64,000 nucleotides of DNA from Athripsodes cinereus (GCA_947579605.1 OX388322.1:1798001-1862000); one strand, 5' to 3'. Numbered from the stretch's first letter, positions 53,546-64,000 are shown. A program made the numbers and translations. Notes: a model not told the origin generated them from the sequence alone.

Positions 53546-53866
53546 ACTTATCTTGCCTTCTCTTACTTTATTTTAATTGATTTTTTATCAGTTTTTTCCA
53601 CTTTATTTCAAGGTCTAATTTAATTTAAATAACTGCTTGCTAATTGGTTGATTTTTGTTTTTCATTTATTTTAGTATATTATTCATTTCGAAAGTTGTGA
53701 ACTATTCAGTATTGAGTTTTGTGTAGTTTTGAAAATAATTGATTAAATTTAGGTAAATTTAGGATCTTTGCTAATGCATATTTTGTTAACATCATATTCT
53801 ATAATTGACTGTTTGTTTCTAGAAAGACATTGAAAAAGTATAATAATAACTAGACAACTTTTTTTA

Positions 53867-54075
53867 AAGGGTTTTTAATCTCGCGTTGAAAACCTCCATA
53901 CTCTCCAGAGACCGCAAATCATAGGGAATTTTGTTCCACAGCAATAGACCAGCCACACAGAAGGCACGGTCAACAAAATAATCCAAACCCCCTCTACGTG
54001 GCACCACAAATCTATTGACAGAATCTGTGTTAGCAGAACTGAGTGATTTTTGCCTTTCCGTTGCCTCTTCAGAAA
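53867..54075 (-). pseudogene. LINE ORF2 C-terminal fragment
   Basis: On the minus strand one open frame reads RQKSLSSANTDSVNRFVVPR, DYFVDRAFCVAGLLLWNKIP and YDLRSLESMEVFNARLKTL, then stops. This is the FxVxGxxLWNxIPxxLRxxxSxxxFxxxLKTL end of a Jockey/CR1-like LINE, in a family distinct from LINE-a. 5'-truncated. Confidence 0.75.
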
Positions 54076-54671
54076 TGCAGAACTACGAGACGGTGTTCAA
54101 CCAATGTACATTCGTGCCATGCCATGTAGTCAAAAGATTCCACACACGGGGGTATTTTGGCCGGCCAGCCCTTCAGGCAGCCCACTATTGTACCTTCGGG
54201 GTGAATAAGATTTGTTGATTGTAGAATTTCAGATAAATGGAAGTCCTCAGACTTCTGCTGTATTTGGAAGGACGGTGTGTCTCCTTCAATGTTTGGTCCT
54301 GTAAATATTGTAAAAATAAATAAAAATTGCATGCTGGCTTGTAGATCTGCCACAGTAGAAGTAGTAATAGTAGTATTTACTTTGTATTTCCGGTACCTAT
54401 AATTATCTTGTCGCCTGGGGGTAATATATATAAACGTGTACAAAACTAGACAGATTATCTTTCAAACCTACCAGAACATGTTCTATTTTTAAACAGTAAG
54501 TATTACCATTAGAAATGGTAAGTTAAGAGTACAATACGCTCCAGATCTAGCAATAAAAATACTTGCATGTAGTTATTACACTGTGTAATGAGTTCTCTGG
54601 TGGAACATTTAGGGTGATATAACAACAAGAAGAAGAAGAAAAATGTTGTCTACTGTAATGTTATACTATAA
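54076..54671. other. Stretch without a recognised gene
   Basis: Nothing recognised; short AGAAGAAGAAGAAA run at 54632. Confidence 0.3.
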
Positions 54672-54942
54672 TATATCGCCGTTGCATATTCAAAACGATA
54701 TATTTGAACGAACATTTTTATTTAGGCATACTCTTTAAAAACTGTTCATTAGGACATTTAAATTGTTGTTTGGACTTTTTATTGACATGTGATATTATTC
54801 TCAAAATATTAAATTTTAAAATTATTGATACTAAGAATCACTTTATTAAATGGTTATGATGTCATTATAAGCAGTTTATTCTAGAAATGTCAAAACATTT
54901 ATAAATTAACATACCTCATTTTGAATATGCAACGACGATATA
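54672..54942. mobile_element. MITE with 24-bp TIRs
   Basis: Left TATATCGCCGTTGCATATTC AAAA; reverse complement of the right end TATATCGTCGTTGCATATTC AAAA: 23 of 24 bases agree. About 270 bp, AT-rich interior, no coding capacity. Confidence 0.65.
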
Positions 54943-55177
54943 AATGTCTGAATTCCTCCGAGTGTCTCATGGTCTGTGCTATTGTCACATTAATAGAATG
55001 TATTATATTTATATGTGAAATATTATCCACGTGGTTGGACCACGTGGTTTTCATGATACTTCGTTCAATATTAATTATTAATTTTAATATTTATTAATTT
55101 TTTTTAACGATTTTACCTAATTTATTATTTTAAATTATTGAATTGCTTATACAAAATTTATTATACCTTTTATATTA

Positions 55178-55440
55178 ATTACTACTACTACTACTACTAT
55201 ACCATCACGGCATATCCCACAAGTGGGGTAGCCAGCAGATCAGCTGCATGTAAGAAACATGCGAACTGTCCTCTTCGTGCCAATATAAAATCAAGACATT
55301 CAGGATGGGTGGCAAACCTCAACGCTGAATTTAAGATGTAAAATGTCTTATTTTTTCGAACACCTGCCTTTTACAGGACACTCGAAAACTTACGCAGAAG
55401 AGTGGGAGACCAATTCTTTACCGGGTGCTCCACGTGGTAA
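55178..55440 (+). repeat. Family A copy, near full length
   Basis: TACTACTACTACTACTATAC, CATCACGGCATATCCCACAA, GTGGGGTAGCCAGCAGATCA, GACATTCAGGATGGGTGGCA, CCTGCCTTTTACAGGACACT, CTTTACCGGGTGCTCCACG. The cleanest plus-strand copy, useful as a reference for the family. Confidence 0.85.
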
Positions 55441-55684
55441 AGGGTGGACGAACTAGAGGTTTCTATAACTTTTTTTAGTGAACTGATAACTACATTTAAA
55501 TATAAATTTCTACAGTGAGGACATAAATAAATTATTTCTCTAAATTTACAAAAAGATAGAAAGTATTTGTCACTAGTCTAGTTCTCCTTTTCAAAAATGT
55601 TAAAAATATTCATCGACCGCGACAGATCGCACATTAGAGAAAAATGTTTGTTTATATATTATTAAGAATCTCCGCTGGCTAATA

Positions 55685-55752
55685 TCAATCATACCATCAC
55701 GAAAAGTGGGATAGCCAGTAGACTGACTGTGTAACGAACATGGCTGGTTACA
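55685..55752 (+). repeat. Family A, terminal fragment
   Basis: ATACCATCACGAAAAGTGGG, ATAGCCAGTAGACTGACTGT; it runs up to the edge of the large palindrome. Confidence 0.6.
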
Positions 55753-55755
55753 CCA

Positions 55756-56168
55756 AATGTTATGAGAAAACACCGTCACGTGATAAATACAGAGAAACAA
55801 TACGGAAACAAAAAGGTGATACATCACTATAAGCAATACAATGATATGTAAGATAATAAATAATAATAACTCAACTCTCATACAAACGAGACTTGGCGCA
55901 TAGCTCCTTATAAGGAAAATCGGAACATGATTGAAGATGGAGAATCACAATTTATTGGCTATTTATAATTAAATTGTGATTCTCCATCTTCAATCATGTT
56001 CCGATTTTCCTTATAAGGAGCTATGCGCCAAGTCTCGTTTGTATGAGAGTTGAGTTATTATTATTTATTATCTTACATATCATTGTATTGCTTATAGTGA
56101 TGTATCACCTTTTTGTTTCCGTATTGTTTCTCTGTATTTATCACGTGACGGTGTTTTCTCATAACATT
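55756..56168. repeat. Perfect 199-bp inverted repeat
   Basis: Arms 55756-55954 and 55970-56168 are exact reverse complements as far as I can read, with a 15-bp spacer. The left arm starts AATGTTATGAGAAAACACCG. A transcript through it would fold into a ~199-bp hairpin. No transposon-like ends or target duplication are apparent. Confidence 0.9.
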
Positions 56169-57739
56169 AATTAATTATCTGTTTACCTATTTTGTAACCT
56201 ATTTACATTGACTACCTGCTAATTATGTTTTATTACATTATTCCTATTTTTTATTAATTTCTTCTTGTTAATATGTCTTAAATTCATTGTTTATTGATCT
56301 CTGTCTGTTTGATTATTTGTTTGTGATGTTAAACATTTTATAATTATATATTTTAATAATCTTATGTTGAAATTCCCAATTTTGATGATTTATTGCTAGT
56401 TCTGTCCTTTATCAATTAATTTTTAAAAAAAGTTTTATTGAATGGTTTATATTATGTATTATATTTAGCATACTGTTTTTTTTTATTGTGTATTGTCCTT
56501 TTTTCATGATTATACCTTGTTGTTTAAATGTAGGTACTGTCTGTCAAGCAATTTCTACAATTTTATTTTATACATGTAAAAGGCTTGTAATAATAAATAA
56601 ATAAATAAATATTTATTTATTTATTTATTTATCTTATTCTTTTTGCACATCATTATATAACTGTGTTTAAAATTCAATACAAAATTTAAAATACTAAGAC
56701 GATAATATGCAGTGGCGAAATTATCACTCTGAAGTGATTTCTTGCATTCACACTATTCTGACCATCTTTCACTCATTCTGCATCTTTTGCAAGGTAAGCA
56801 GAGAAGACAAATCACCAAGCATAGAAGCGTTGATAGATTGGTACTAATTTTCTCAGAAAACATGTCTCAAAATTTATAATAATAAAATAATAGGTATTAA
56901 TGCTGTTTCACTCTATAAAATTAAGATGTCAATGGTCTATTTTTTACCTATAGTATACTTTAGTATTACACATCGTATATACTTGAAAAAGCCGTCAAAT
57001 GACCCCTACAATAAAAAAAAACAATATTGATCAAGTCTTGCAACACCAATGTATTTGATTGCAATACAAATTTTCCCTTTGAATTTCTAGTTTATACATT
57101 ATTGGTTGTTGCATACAAACCTCTTATCGCTAATTACACAAACCTCCAATTATTCTTCAAGAAAATACGTCGATTTCTCATGCTTAACGCTCGTTTACCC
57201 TCAAGAAAATGATCTATTCTCTCAAGCCACGTGGGAAAATGTTCAAATTATAGAAATAGATACAAAAGTGCAATGCACAATGAACGAAGTTTCGGCGATT
57301 TCAAGTTATTTCTTGCTGCTTACCCAGAATTTAGAAATACGATCTCGAAACGGCGTCAAAACTATAAATAGGCAAGAATTATTTCTATGCCGTCAGTTTA
57401 TTTCCATCAAGTAGAGTAACCTGTAAACTAACTAAATATAATAGACATACAGATCGTTGTTTTCGTTTTGTAAAATAAGTATTACAAAATAGATGGCATA
57501 TTTTATCGCAAATGAACAAAGATATACTAGATAGATAATTCAAAGAAAAAAATCGGTCATGCAGCCAATCAAATTTTGCATCCAGTTTTATACTGACGTT
57601 GGTTGTGAGACAATGCATTGCCAATGCTTGAAGGTCATCGATGTTGGAACACAAAAATTCCAAAAAAATGTACCGCGCTGCAAATTTAATAATATGTCTA
57701 TGGAAATGAATATTAAATTCAGTTTTTTGATAGTATTGG
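56169..57739. other. Stretch without a recognised gene
   Basis: AT-rich. A mirror (AATA)n/(TTTA)n run at 56595-56630 is a small palindrome. Frames of about 100 codons at 57106-57414 (plus) and 57385-57744 (minus) show no motif and probably arose by chance. Confidence 0.35.
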
Positions 57740-57900
57740 TACACAAGTAGTAGAATACCATGATTGGATAAATTAATACATGCTTTTCGTTCTACTATAG
57801 ATTGAGCAACACGAGAGAATGATTGATAATGACCTAAGAAGACGAAAGACGTATTTTTCTTGTTGTTTAATCTGTACTAGAACGGAACGCTCTTTTCAGT
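57740..57900 (+). repeat. Family H3 remnant
   Basis: AATGACCTAAGAAGACGAAA, GACGTATTTTTCTTGTTG: the hairpin-GAAA-GACGT block of H3, with the core decayed. Confidence 0.4.
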
Positions 57901-58065
57901 TTATCCAAATTCAATTTTAATGAAGTATGCCATTCTTCTCTAAGACACTTTTACTTACTTTTTAATAGCATCATAGAACTATTTGTATTGAGTCTACAGG
58001 GTACCCTGCTTGTAGAAGTTGCTATGTTTTTATAGAGAGTCAGAAATAAAATCAAGGGTCCTGGG

Positions 58066-58218
58066 GGCCTTTAGTCAAAACACATTTTAGCGTTATGTAG
58101 TCGTTTGACTATAGACAATTTTGCGAGAATGTATCGTAGCTTAAATACACAAGGCATCGTGTAGTTTAATCTATAGTCGAACGACTACATAGCGCTAAAA
58201 TGTGTTTTGACTACGGCC
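58066..58218. mobile_element. Palindromic MITE (TAGTCAAAACACA family)
   Basis: Left arm TTAGTCAAAACACATTTTAG, CGTTATGTAGTCGTTTGACT. Reverse complement of the right arm GTAGTCAAAACACATTTTAG, CGCTATGTAGTCGTTCGACT. Arms of 45-50 bp with few differences; short AT-rich loop. It shares its first bases with the element at 30276-31664. Confidence 0.8.
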
Positions 58219-58415
58219 GCTTGTAAAAGACAAGTTTTCGAAAAAATTAAGACATTTTACATATTTAATTCAGCGATAAGGTTTGCGACCCATTCTGAAT
58301 AATATCTTTATTTTTTTGGCATGGATAAGATAATTTGTATGTTTATTGCATGTGGCTGGTCTGCTAGCAAGCCCGCTTGTGGGGTATGCCACGATGGGAT
58401 AGTAGTAGTAGTAAT
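58219..58415 (-). repeat. Family A copy
   Basis: CATTTTACATATTTAATTCA, GCGACCCATTCTGAATAATA, GGCTGGTCTGCTAGCAAGCC, CGCTTGTGGGGTATGCCACG, then GATAGTAGTAGTAGTAAT in reverse orientation. Confidence 0.8.
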
Positions 58416-59090
58416 AGAAAATCTGTAGACAAAGATACCTATGTAATTAAGAGGATAACATGTGCGTTTATTAAATGCACTGACTATCTCACTTTTATAT
58501 TTCCTTTATAAATACATGTGTATTTATTAAATGCACTAGATAATTCGCTGATTATCTCATTCGTGATGATATAGACAGATAGAGTTTCATGTCGACATAT
58601 TGAGGAATTCAGAAAATTCTAAACATGTCGATTTTAAAGAATTAATGTTTGCTTTTGCAGTGATTGCAGTCTGTCTGGGCTGAAGTCACCATATATAGAG
58701 TTGATTAGATTACTATGTACATACAGAGGGTGGTCAAATTATTGAACACATACAAAAAAATCTAAAAAACATATCTCTTACAGTAGTTTTGATATTTCAG
58801 TAATATCTGAAGAAAAATATTTTAACTAATAACTGATTACTGGTAGTATCGTTCATGTGTTTTTACTAGTGGCAATCCCATAATTCATACGTAGTGAAGT
58901 TTGCTACAAACAAAAGTTCAGTTCTCACCATCTTCGGATGTGTACGCGCTATCTGAGCTTATTTTATCTGTTTGTGTTTGGTCTATAAAAGAAATTTAAA
59001 CACTCGCATGGTTAAGATAAAGAATGATGATATTTTTTTTATGACCGAACGCAAACTGAGTAAATATGTTCAAATAGCGTGTGCACATCC

Positions 59091-59240
59091 TTATGGGTTA
59101 GTTGGAAGATATCGCGCTTCTGCGATAAACTCGCCCATTGCACAAATTTATTTGTCTGGTTCTACAATATTTATATTTTAATAATGTTTGTTTTTTTTGT
59201 GCAATAAAGATTTTTATTATTATTAATTATTATTATTATT
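59091..59240 (+). repeat. Short LINE-a tail with target duplication
   Basis: GGGTTAGTTGGAAGATATCG (from 59095), GCGATAAACTCGCCCATTGC, GTGCAATAAAGA, then (ATT)n. ACATCC occurs just before (59085-59090) and just after (59241-59246), a plausible target-site duplication from retrotransposition. Confidence 0.8.
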
Positions 59241-59370
59241 ACATCCGAAGACAGCAAAGAACTAAACCTGCCTACCTCTGTAGTAATAACAAACTTCACT
59301 GCGTACGAATTCTGATGTTGCCACTAGTAAAAAATATGAATAATATTACCAGTAATCAGAAAGAAACAGC

Positions 59371-59577
59371 AGGGTTACTCTTGACAAAATCTAAACACGA
59401 TCTTAATCTTAATCATACGACGCGCGAAGTGACTATTAGCCAAAAATACGCACATAACAATCGCGCGGTAGCGGTAGCGCAGTGTTTTTGACCATAGCCC
59501 CTTCGTGCGTCGTATGATCAAGATCAAGACTAGATTAAGATCGTATTTAGATTGTGTCAAGAGTAGCCCTGCAGATA
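59371..59577. mobile_element. Palindromic MITE nested in the TIR element
   Basis: Left AGGGTTACTCTTGACAAAAT, CTAAACACGATCTTAATC; reverse complement of the right AGGGCTACTCTTGACACAAT, CTAAATACGATCTTAATC. Both arms then reach ATCATACGACGC(G/A)CGAAG. About 207 bp; no coding capacity. Confidence 0.8.
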
Positions 59578-59701
59578 TAACTTAAAATGTCAAAACTACT
59601 ACAAGAAAAAGCTAGGTTTTTCCGTTTTTTTTAGTGAGTACATTAATTCGACCACCATCTGTAGGTACTTAGTGTCGTTTTCTTCTAATGACCAGATTAA
59701 A

Positions 59702-59702
<1 letters not shown>

Positions 59703-59740
<38 letters not shown>

Positions 59741-59766
59741 GTGTGTGTGTATGTGTGTGTGTATAT
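59703..59766. repeat. (GT)n microsatellite
   Basis: About 60 bp of GT repeats interrupted once by GAGG and once by AT. Confidence 0.95.
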
Positions 59767-60114
59767 TATATAGAATTATTGGCTACTAGTGTTGTAAGTA
59801 TGTTGTAGTTAAAAATGTGCGTTATGCAAGTATTCGGCTGCATACTTCCTGTCCTGGAAACAAAGATCTCAGATGGAGACAGCATCAGGGATGTGATGAT
59901 TCATGTTTGTATAACTTTAATGCCGTCATTTACAAATGTGGGAGGATCGTTTAGAAGAACAACGTATTATTATTATTATAACATATGAATAGTTCACAAA
60001 GACCGAACTAATTCCAAGCTAAGAATTAAATATCATTGTCTTTTAGGTACTAACACGACGATACAAATACAATACACTAAACGCATAGGTATTCATGTTA
60101 CACCCAGACCCAGG
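59767..60114. other. Stretch without a recognised gene
   Basis: Nothing recognised. Confidence 0.3.
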
Positions 60115-60235
60115 GCAATTTAAAAAATGACAGTTTTCATTTTAATCTGGCTGGGAACCGAACTCAGGACCTCGTGACACAAAGGCAAGAGCGTTACATC
60201 AACGCTACACCAGTCGTGTTTGTTTACACCACCCC
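60115..60235 (-). repeat. tRNA-derived SINE or tRNA-like pseudogene, family S3
   Basis: Minus strand: TGGTGTAGCGTTGATGTAAC (A-box region), then GAGTTCGGTTCCCAGCC (B box and T-stem-like). The acceptor pairing is too short for a working tRNA (only CTGG/CCAG). Followed by AAAATGAAAACTGTCATTTT. Only one copy in the window. Confidence 0.55.
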
Positions 60236-60529
60236 AAGTACACCCATAGTAGTAAGCAATATATGTACAATTGTTTCTTAAAAGTTGAATATGTCCCCTA
60301 GAAACTAATTTCTCTCGACTATAAGTTCAATAAATTGTACCAAGTTACCATACTGAACACCAGTTGGAGAAGGGAGATAAAAAGATAATTAAGGATATAA
60401 AGAATCTTGTGTTGTGAAAAGAATCGCGTGGATTAAATTCTCATAAAAAAAACTGCGTGTAAGCAACACAAAACGGTGCGAATGTCATATCATAGCAATA
60501 ATATGGCACCTCAGTCACTTTCTGAACCC
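60236..60529. other. Stretch without a recognised gene
   Basis: Nothing recognised. Confidence 0.3.
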
Positions 60530-60742
60530 TGTGTTCTCAAAAGACATGCAAGTAGACCCTTGAGCTTTGCAAAGACATCCACCAATATGCTGGACAAGAT
60601 CAAACAGAGCCAACAAGTCTTGCTTCTATACGACAGAACTTTTGCTATCGTAGGACCTGTCATCTGCTGGAATCGACTCTTTGTAAAAATCAATCAAAAA
60701 AGCTTTCAGGACCAAACTGAAAACATCGTTCTTCCAAAGTAG
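60530..60742 (+). pseudogene. LINE ORF2 C-terminal fragment (frameshifted)
   Basis: The frame reads DRTFAIVGPVICWNRLFVKI and NQKSFQDQTENIVLPK. The FAxVGPxxWNxLPxxI...SFxxFKTxL pattern of LINE ends is recognisable, but CWNRLF for WNRLP and QTENIV for FKTxLK suggest small frameshifts. Confidence 0.5.
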
Positions 60743-61436
60743 TTTCTATTCTATTCTTCTCAAGGCCATCCACTCGTTTGCGAGTGATTTAGGAGCAACG
60801 TAGTTTCACACGCACTTGAGATGGATACTTCATTAAACAGCGCATTTTTGGAATAGGCAAAAATCGAAGACGAGCCAAAACACATCCAAGCAAAACAGCT
60901 GTCAAAAATTAACTAAACATTCAAAATGGCCGACCTTGTAAGCATAAATAAGGGACATGAGTACCAATATAACGCTATAAAAAATCAAAACTCAGATATA
61001 CGTAGCCCACGGAAATTCATAATTCGCGATACTTTTTGAACACAGTAGTACATCAATGTTGGATGCTTATAAATCAACTTTTTGTTTATCTGTCAAAGTT
61101 TTCTATATGAAAATGTAGTTAATAAATGCGTTTCGTGATTGAAATCGTGAAAATGCATTTGTGCATCCCTGTCGATGAAAAGTAAAAGTATTCTGGATGA
61201 AAATACACTGTCTGGACGAAGAAAATACTATAGATACAGATTATCTGTAAGAAATATGTATATATTGTACACCGAGTTGGCGAATATAATCTTATGCGAG
61301 TATCTTATAGATAGGTACCCAACGCATTGAAAACATGATGTGCTAAAATAGTTGCAATGTGAACTGAGTCACTGTTTTTACAGATTGTAAAATTCACAGA
61401 TAAAAAAAATGATGAGTCATTTATTAGTGAAGATCA
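60743..61436. other. Stretch without a recognised gene
   Basis: Nothing recognised. Confidence 0.3.
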
Positions 61437-61520
61437 TTAAATTTGATTCATGTGATCAAACCACGTGGTTCTCAGACGCCCGCGCTTTTTTGCACTCCCT
61501 TTTTAGATAGGTAATATAAA
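61437..61520. repeat. Dispersed repeat, copy 2 (partner at 32175)
   Basis: TTGATTCATGTGATCAAACC, ACGTGGTTCTCAGACG, CACTCCCTTTTTAGATAGG; immediately upstream of an H2 copy. Confidence 0.6.
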
Positions 61521-61526
61521 GGCAAC

Positions 61527-61665
61527 TAGATGGAGTCGAGAGTCTCCGAATATTAGTAAGCGAAGTCAATAAAAGTCATATGAAAGTTAACTATATTCTG
61601 TGTTTTTTTCAATTTATCTCGAAATGGACTTCTAACAAGTACCTATCTTTGGTCAATAATGTCGA
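61527..61665 (+). repeat. Family H2 copy 2, hammerhead core decayed
   Basis: GGAGTCGAGAGTCTCCGAAT, ATTAGTAAGCGAAGTCAATA, then GAAAGTTAACTATATTCTGT and ACTTCTAACAAGTACC as in 2080-2215. CTGATGA is reduced to CTAGA, so this copy cannot be a working ribozyme. Confidence 0.55.
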
Positions 61666-61982
61666 CATTTTTCAATGGTTATTTTTCGCCTTTCCTGTTC
61701 TTTTTCTCTGTTACTAAATATTTTCAATCACATATAGGTGACTGGCAGGAAAATTCTTGTATTTTTTTAGTTTTCTTTACTTCTCTTCAGTGCTGTCCAA
61801 CGCATTATTAGCGAGTGGAATTATTCAGCGTGCGGCTGTCTTTCAATGTGATTCAGTAGACGACTATAAATACAGCCGACATTACTCTAAATATCTACCA
61901 GTCAACCAACACTGTCCCAATGATGTCTGGTATATATATCGGATCAGATGAAACAGCTGATTAGGGGAACTTTTTCACATCT
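61666..61982. other. Stretch without a recognised gene
   Basis: Nothing recognised; a 64-codon frame at 61757-61951 lacks any motif. Confidence 0.3.
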
Positions 61983-62115
61983 ATACCATTACAGAAATTA
62001 TTTGAACTGGTATAGCCAGTAAGTAGACTAGCTGTATGCGATGAAAAGGTTTGCCACCTATCCTGAATGTCTTAGTTTTATTGGTACGGAGAGTACAGCT
62101 TGCATGTTCTTTCTC
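61983..62115. repeat. Family A, rearranged fragments
   Basis: A plus-strand piece (TATACCATTACAGAAATTAT, TATAGCCAGTAAGTAGACTA) joins a minus-strand piece (GGTTTGCCACCTATCCTGAA, TGTCTTAGTTTTATTGGTAC, GGAGAGTACAGCTTGCATGT). Confidence 0.6.
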
Positions 62116-62910
62116 AATAACCCTTTTCCGAAGATATCTCAGCATAAAATAGGTATATGAAATTATTTCATCAATATATGCGACTTGACGAGACGAATAT
62201 TTGACATTAATATTTCAATTTTTGAATAAAATTAACACACGAGAAGTTTCATGGATCCACCAGTGATATGTTATACCTAGATTTGCAATACATGTACCAT
62301 CAATAAAATCTCGTTGCGGTCCTTGGCGCCGCAATATTTATTTAGTTTGTTTAGAACTTCCGTGGCAGCTTGTCGTCTCAGTGTCGTTGGACTAAATGTC
62401 ATCAAGTAAAAATGTCACATTGTGCTTAAATGATAACACAGAAATGGTTTGACTTTTTGATGAACGTTTTGAGATAGCGAGCACTTCATCGAGTTTGAAA
62501 TTTGCCAACAAAACTAGGGAACATGTAATTTGTAAAAAGAATGTTGTTATTGATATGGAATATGTCGATAGTGGGTACAAGAGTAATACACCTTTTTAAA
62601 CAATGCTACTTGCAGTACTTGGTTCGACAATACCCATTGTCAGTTTGAAAAAAAGCGAGACACATATAAATTATAGATAGAGATAAGAAGAGATAGACAA
62701 TATGAGCATGGGGATTATTACAGAAGACAAAGGCCGGTAGATAGAGATGAATATATATGTAAGAAAAGAGATGAATATATATTATTCAGGTATTGTACCT
62801 CGAAGGGTGGGTACACATTTTTAGAGAATATTTATATTAGAGAGTATTTTAGAGAGTATGACATTGCGAATCTAGTTGTAACAAATGTCACTGGGATCCA
62901 CTGACGACAT
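62116..62910. other. Stretch without a recognised gene
   Basis: Purine-rich short repeats (GAGATGAATATATAT twice, AGAGAATATTTATA, TTTAGAGAGTA) around 62740-62860; no gene. Confidence 0.3.
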
Positions 62911-62990
62911 TTTTTTTTAATTTATCAAATACAACCTTATATGTACACCTTTCACAGTAAGCTAAAAACTTGTGTCGTGTTGTACATATT
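62911..62990 (-). repeat. SINE S1, 3' part only
   Basis: TACACCTTTCACAGTAAGCT, AAAAACTTGTGTCGTGTTGT: the reverse of the S1 body, lacking the tRNA-like head. Confidence 0.65.
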
Positions 62991-63299
62991 GTACATAAAT
63001 ACATTACCTTTTTTAGAGTATACTCGAAGACGTAGCCGTCCGAGGATCAAATGGCAACATTATAATTATAAACTAAATCTTACAGGACGGTCACGTGTTG
63101 AGCACATTTAACAGGAGAGTATGCATGAAGAAATGTATGATATAAGTATGTGGCGCACGATCCTTTCTGCCTGCCCCACGTGGAAAGTGGTGTAATGGTA
63201 TTTATGTGTACCTATATAAACTTTCACACAATTTCCCCTGAAATGGCTGCCATTCAGACTGAAAACTTGAAATTGCAATGATAATAATACTATTTCACC

Positions 63300-63480
63300 A
63301 TCAGAGATGTGACGAATTTGAAATAAAAGTATTTAAAATACAAATACAAAATACAAAATACGTATTTGTATTTTGTATTTCAAATACCTTTTTGTAAAAA
63401 GTATTTTGTATTTTATTTGAAATACTTTTTTTGAGTATTTTGTATTTTACACAAAATACTTTTACAAAATACCTTTTTAT
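63300..63480. repeat. AATAC-rich palindromic low-complexity block
   Basis: Repeated AAATACAAAATAC and its complement GTATTTTGTATTT in both orientations; starts CAGAGATGTGACGAATTTG. The CAGAGATG start recalls hAT-type ends, but no matching right end was found. Confidence 0.5.
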
Positions 63481-63629
63481 TGTTTGAAACAAAATTCTGC
63501 CATTAATTGATATGCGCGTACGCAAGCTTTTTTTGCCAATTTGTTGAATTACAAATACAAAGTTTCCATTAGAGTACTCCATGTTTGAGATATACACACA
63601 TAATAATGATGATTGAACAAATTATACAT

Positions 63630-63905
63630 GACGCCGTTTAATGATCCATGGCCATTTCAAGGGCGCTGTGATTTCTCTTGAATGGTAGCATTTTCAATTT
63701 TGTCTGAAGGCAATCTATTCCAGGCATATGACGCTGCGACTTTGTTTCTTCTTTCTGCAAATTTAGAGGTATTTGCCTTTTTGAGTTCAACGAGTTTAAG
63801 AAGCTGAGCACAGCCTTCGCCACACATTTTCGTCAGCGGAACAGCTCAGTGGGTGGTGTGCTGCCTTGTGGACAGTGAGACACAGTTTAAACACCAGTAT
63901 CTCTA
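63630..63905 (-). pseudogene. LINE-b ORF2 C-terminus and 3' end
   Basis: Minus strand: RRNKVAASYAWNRLPSDKIE then NATIQEKSQRP and a stop: the VAxxYxWNxLPxxI end of LINE-b, like VASSAAWHILPTDL at 15.9 kb. It terminates with GCGCCCTTGAAATGG and TCATTAAACGGCGTCA. Confidence 0.6.
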
Positions 63906-64000
63906 GAACTCTCAGTTAGTGTAGACTTCTTAGTAGTGAAGTTATGTGGCAGCTCTTATTCTCTCTGTAAATGATCCGGAGGCAACATTAAAAACCATCT

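Larger units (their letters stand above)
58722..59663. mobile_element. Long palindromic TIR element, relative of 29940-31763
   Basis: Left end TACAGAGGGTGGTCAAATTA; reverse complement of the right end TACAGATGGTGGTCGAATTA. Inner arms also mirror each other: ACTGGTAGTATCGTTCAT...GTGAAGTTTGCTAC at 58842-58917 against AACTTCACTGCG...ATTACCAGT at 59288-59352. The same inner block occurs at 30186-30260. It carries a LINE-a tail and a palindromic MITE as later insertions. Confidence 0.75.

Noticed and set aside
54069..54443. 124-codon minus-strand frame
   Set aside because: No motif; the nearby real signal is the LINE end at 53867-54075 in a different frame.
57106..57744. Overlapping ~100-codon frames on both strands
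   Set aside because: No motifs, AT-rich composition, no neighbours; likely chance frames.
60115..60235. Functional tRNA gene
   Set aside because: B box is good but the acceptor stem is only about four pairs and the anticodon arm does not fold properly; better read as a SINE head.
63300..63480. hAT-type transposon (CAGAGATG end)
   Set aside because: No matching inverted right end and no 8-bp duplication found; the block is mostly low-complexity AATAC repeats.

Overview
This window looks like AT-rich animal (arthropod-like, most probably insect) intergenic DNA built almost entirely from transposable elements. The reasons are very low GC, DD34D mariner transposases with TA target duplications, a Ty3/Gypsy LTR retrotransposon, many 5'-truncated LINE 3' ends with AATAAA and (AAAT)n tails, tRNA-derived SINEs with B boxes, and palindromic MITEs. 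I cannot name the species. I recognise no complete host protein-coding gene. The only candidate host signal is a GC-richer island with a TATA-like box and a splice-donor-like end at about 33.44-34.09 kb, and that could also be an old LTR.

Layout. 0-12 kb: scattered LINE 3' fragments, a SINE (5.3 kb), a 22-bp tandem array (6.7 kb), and repeats carrying a hammerhead-ribozyme-like core (1.0, 2.1, 3.8 kb). 12-19 kb: copies of a recurrent repeat here called family A (conserved hairpin, (TAG)n-type end), a second copy of the SINE, and LINE ends. 19.54-21.0 kb: a mariner with near-perfect TIRs and one premature stop, nested in an older palindromic MITE. 21-29 kb: LINE ends, many family A copies, the best hammerhead-like motif (23.23 kb), two reverse-transcriptase C-terminal fragments, an element with long diverged TIRs (26.6-27.3 kb) and an AT-rich tandem array (27.8-28.2 kb). 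29.94-31.76 kb: a nested stack consisting of an outer TIR element containing a SINE and a palindromic element, which contains a LINE tail and an internally deleted mariner with perfect TIRs.

34.99-48.44 kb (minus strand): a complete 13.45-kb Ty3/Gypsy-type retrotransposon. It has two 3,370-bp LTRs with no difference that I could see, a 4-bp target duplication (CTTT), a primer-binding site, a polypurine tract and one uninterrupted 1,492-residue Gag-Pol. Gag-Pol has a G-patch between capsid and protease and no zinc knuckle that I can find. It appears young and structurally intact.

48.4-64 kb: more family A copies, MITEs, LINE ends, a perfect 199-bp inverted repeat (55.76-56.17 kb), a second palindromic TIR element related to the 29.9-kb one (58.7-59.66 kb), a GT microsatellite and a third tRNA-like SINE.

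Within each element the parts work together: TIRs with the transposase, and LTR, PBS, PPT and polyprotein. Between elements the relationship is nesting, which gives a relative insertion order. All assignments rest on reading motifs by eye; no database search was run.
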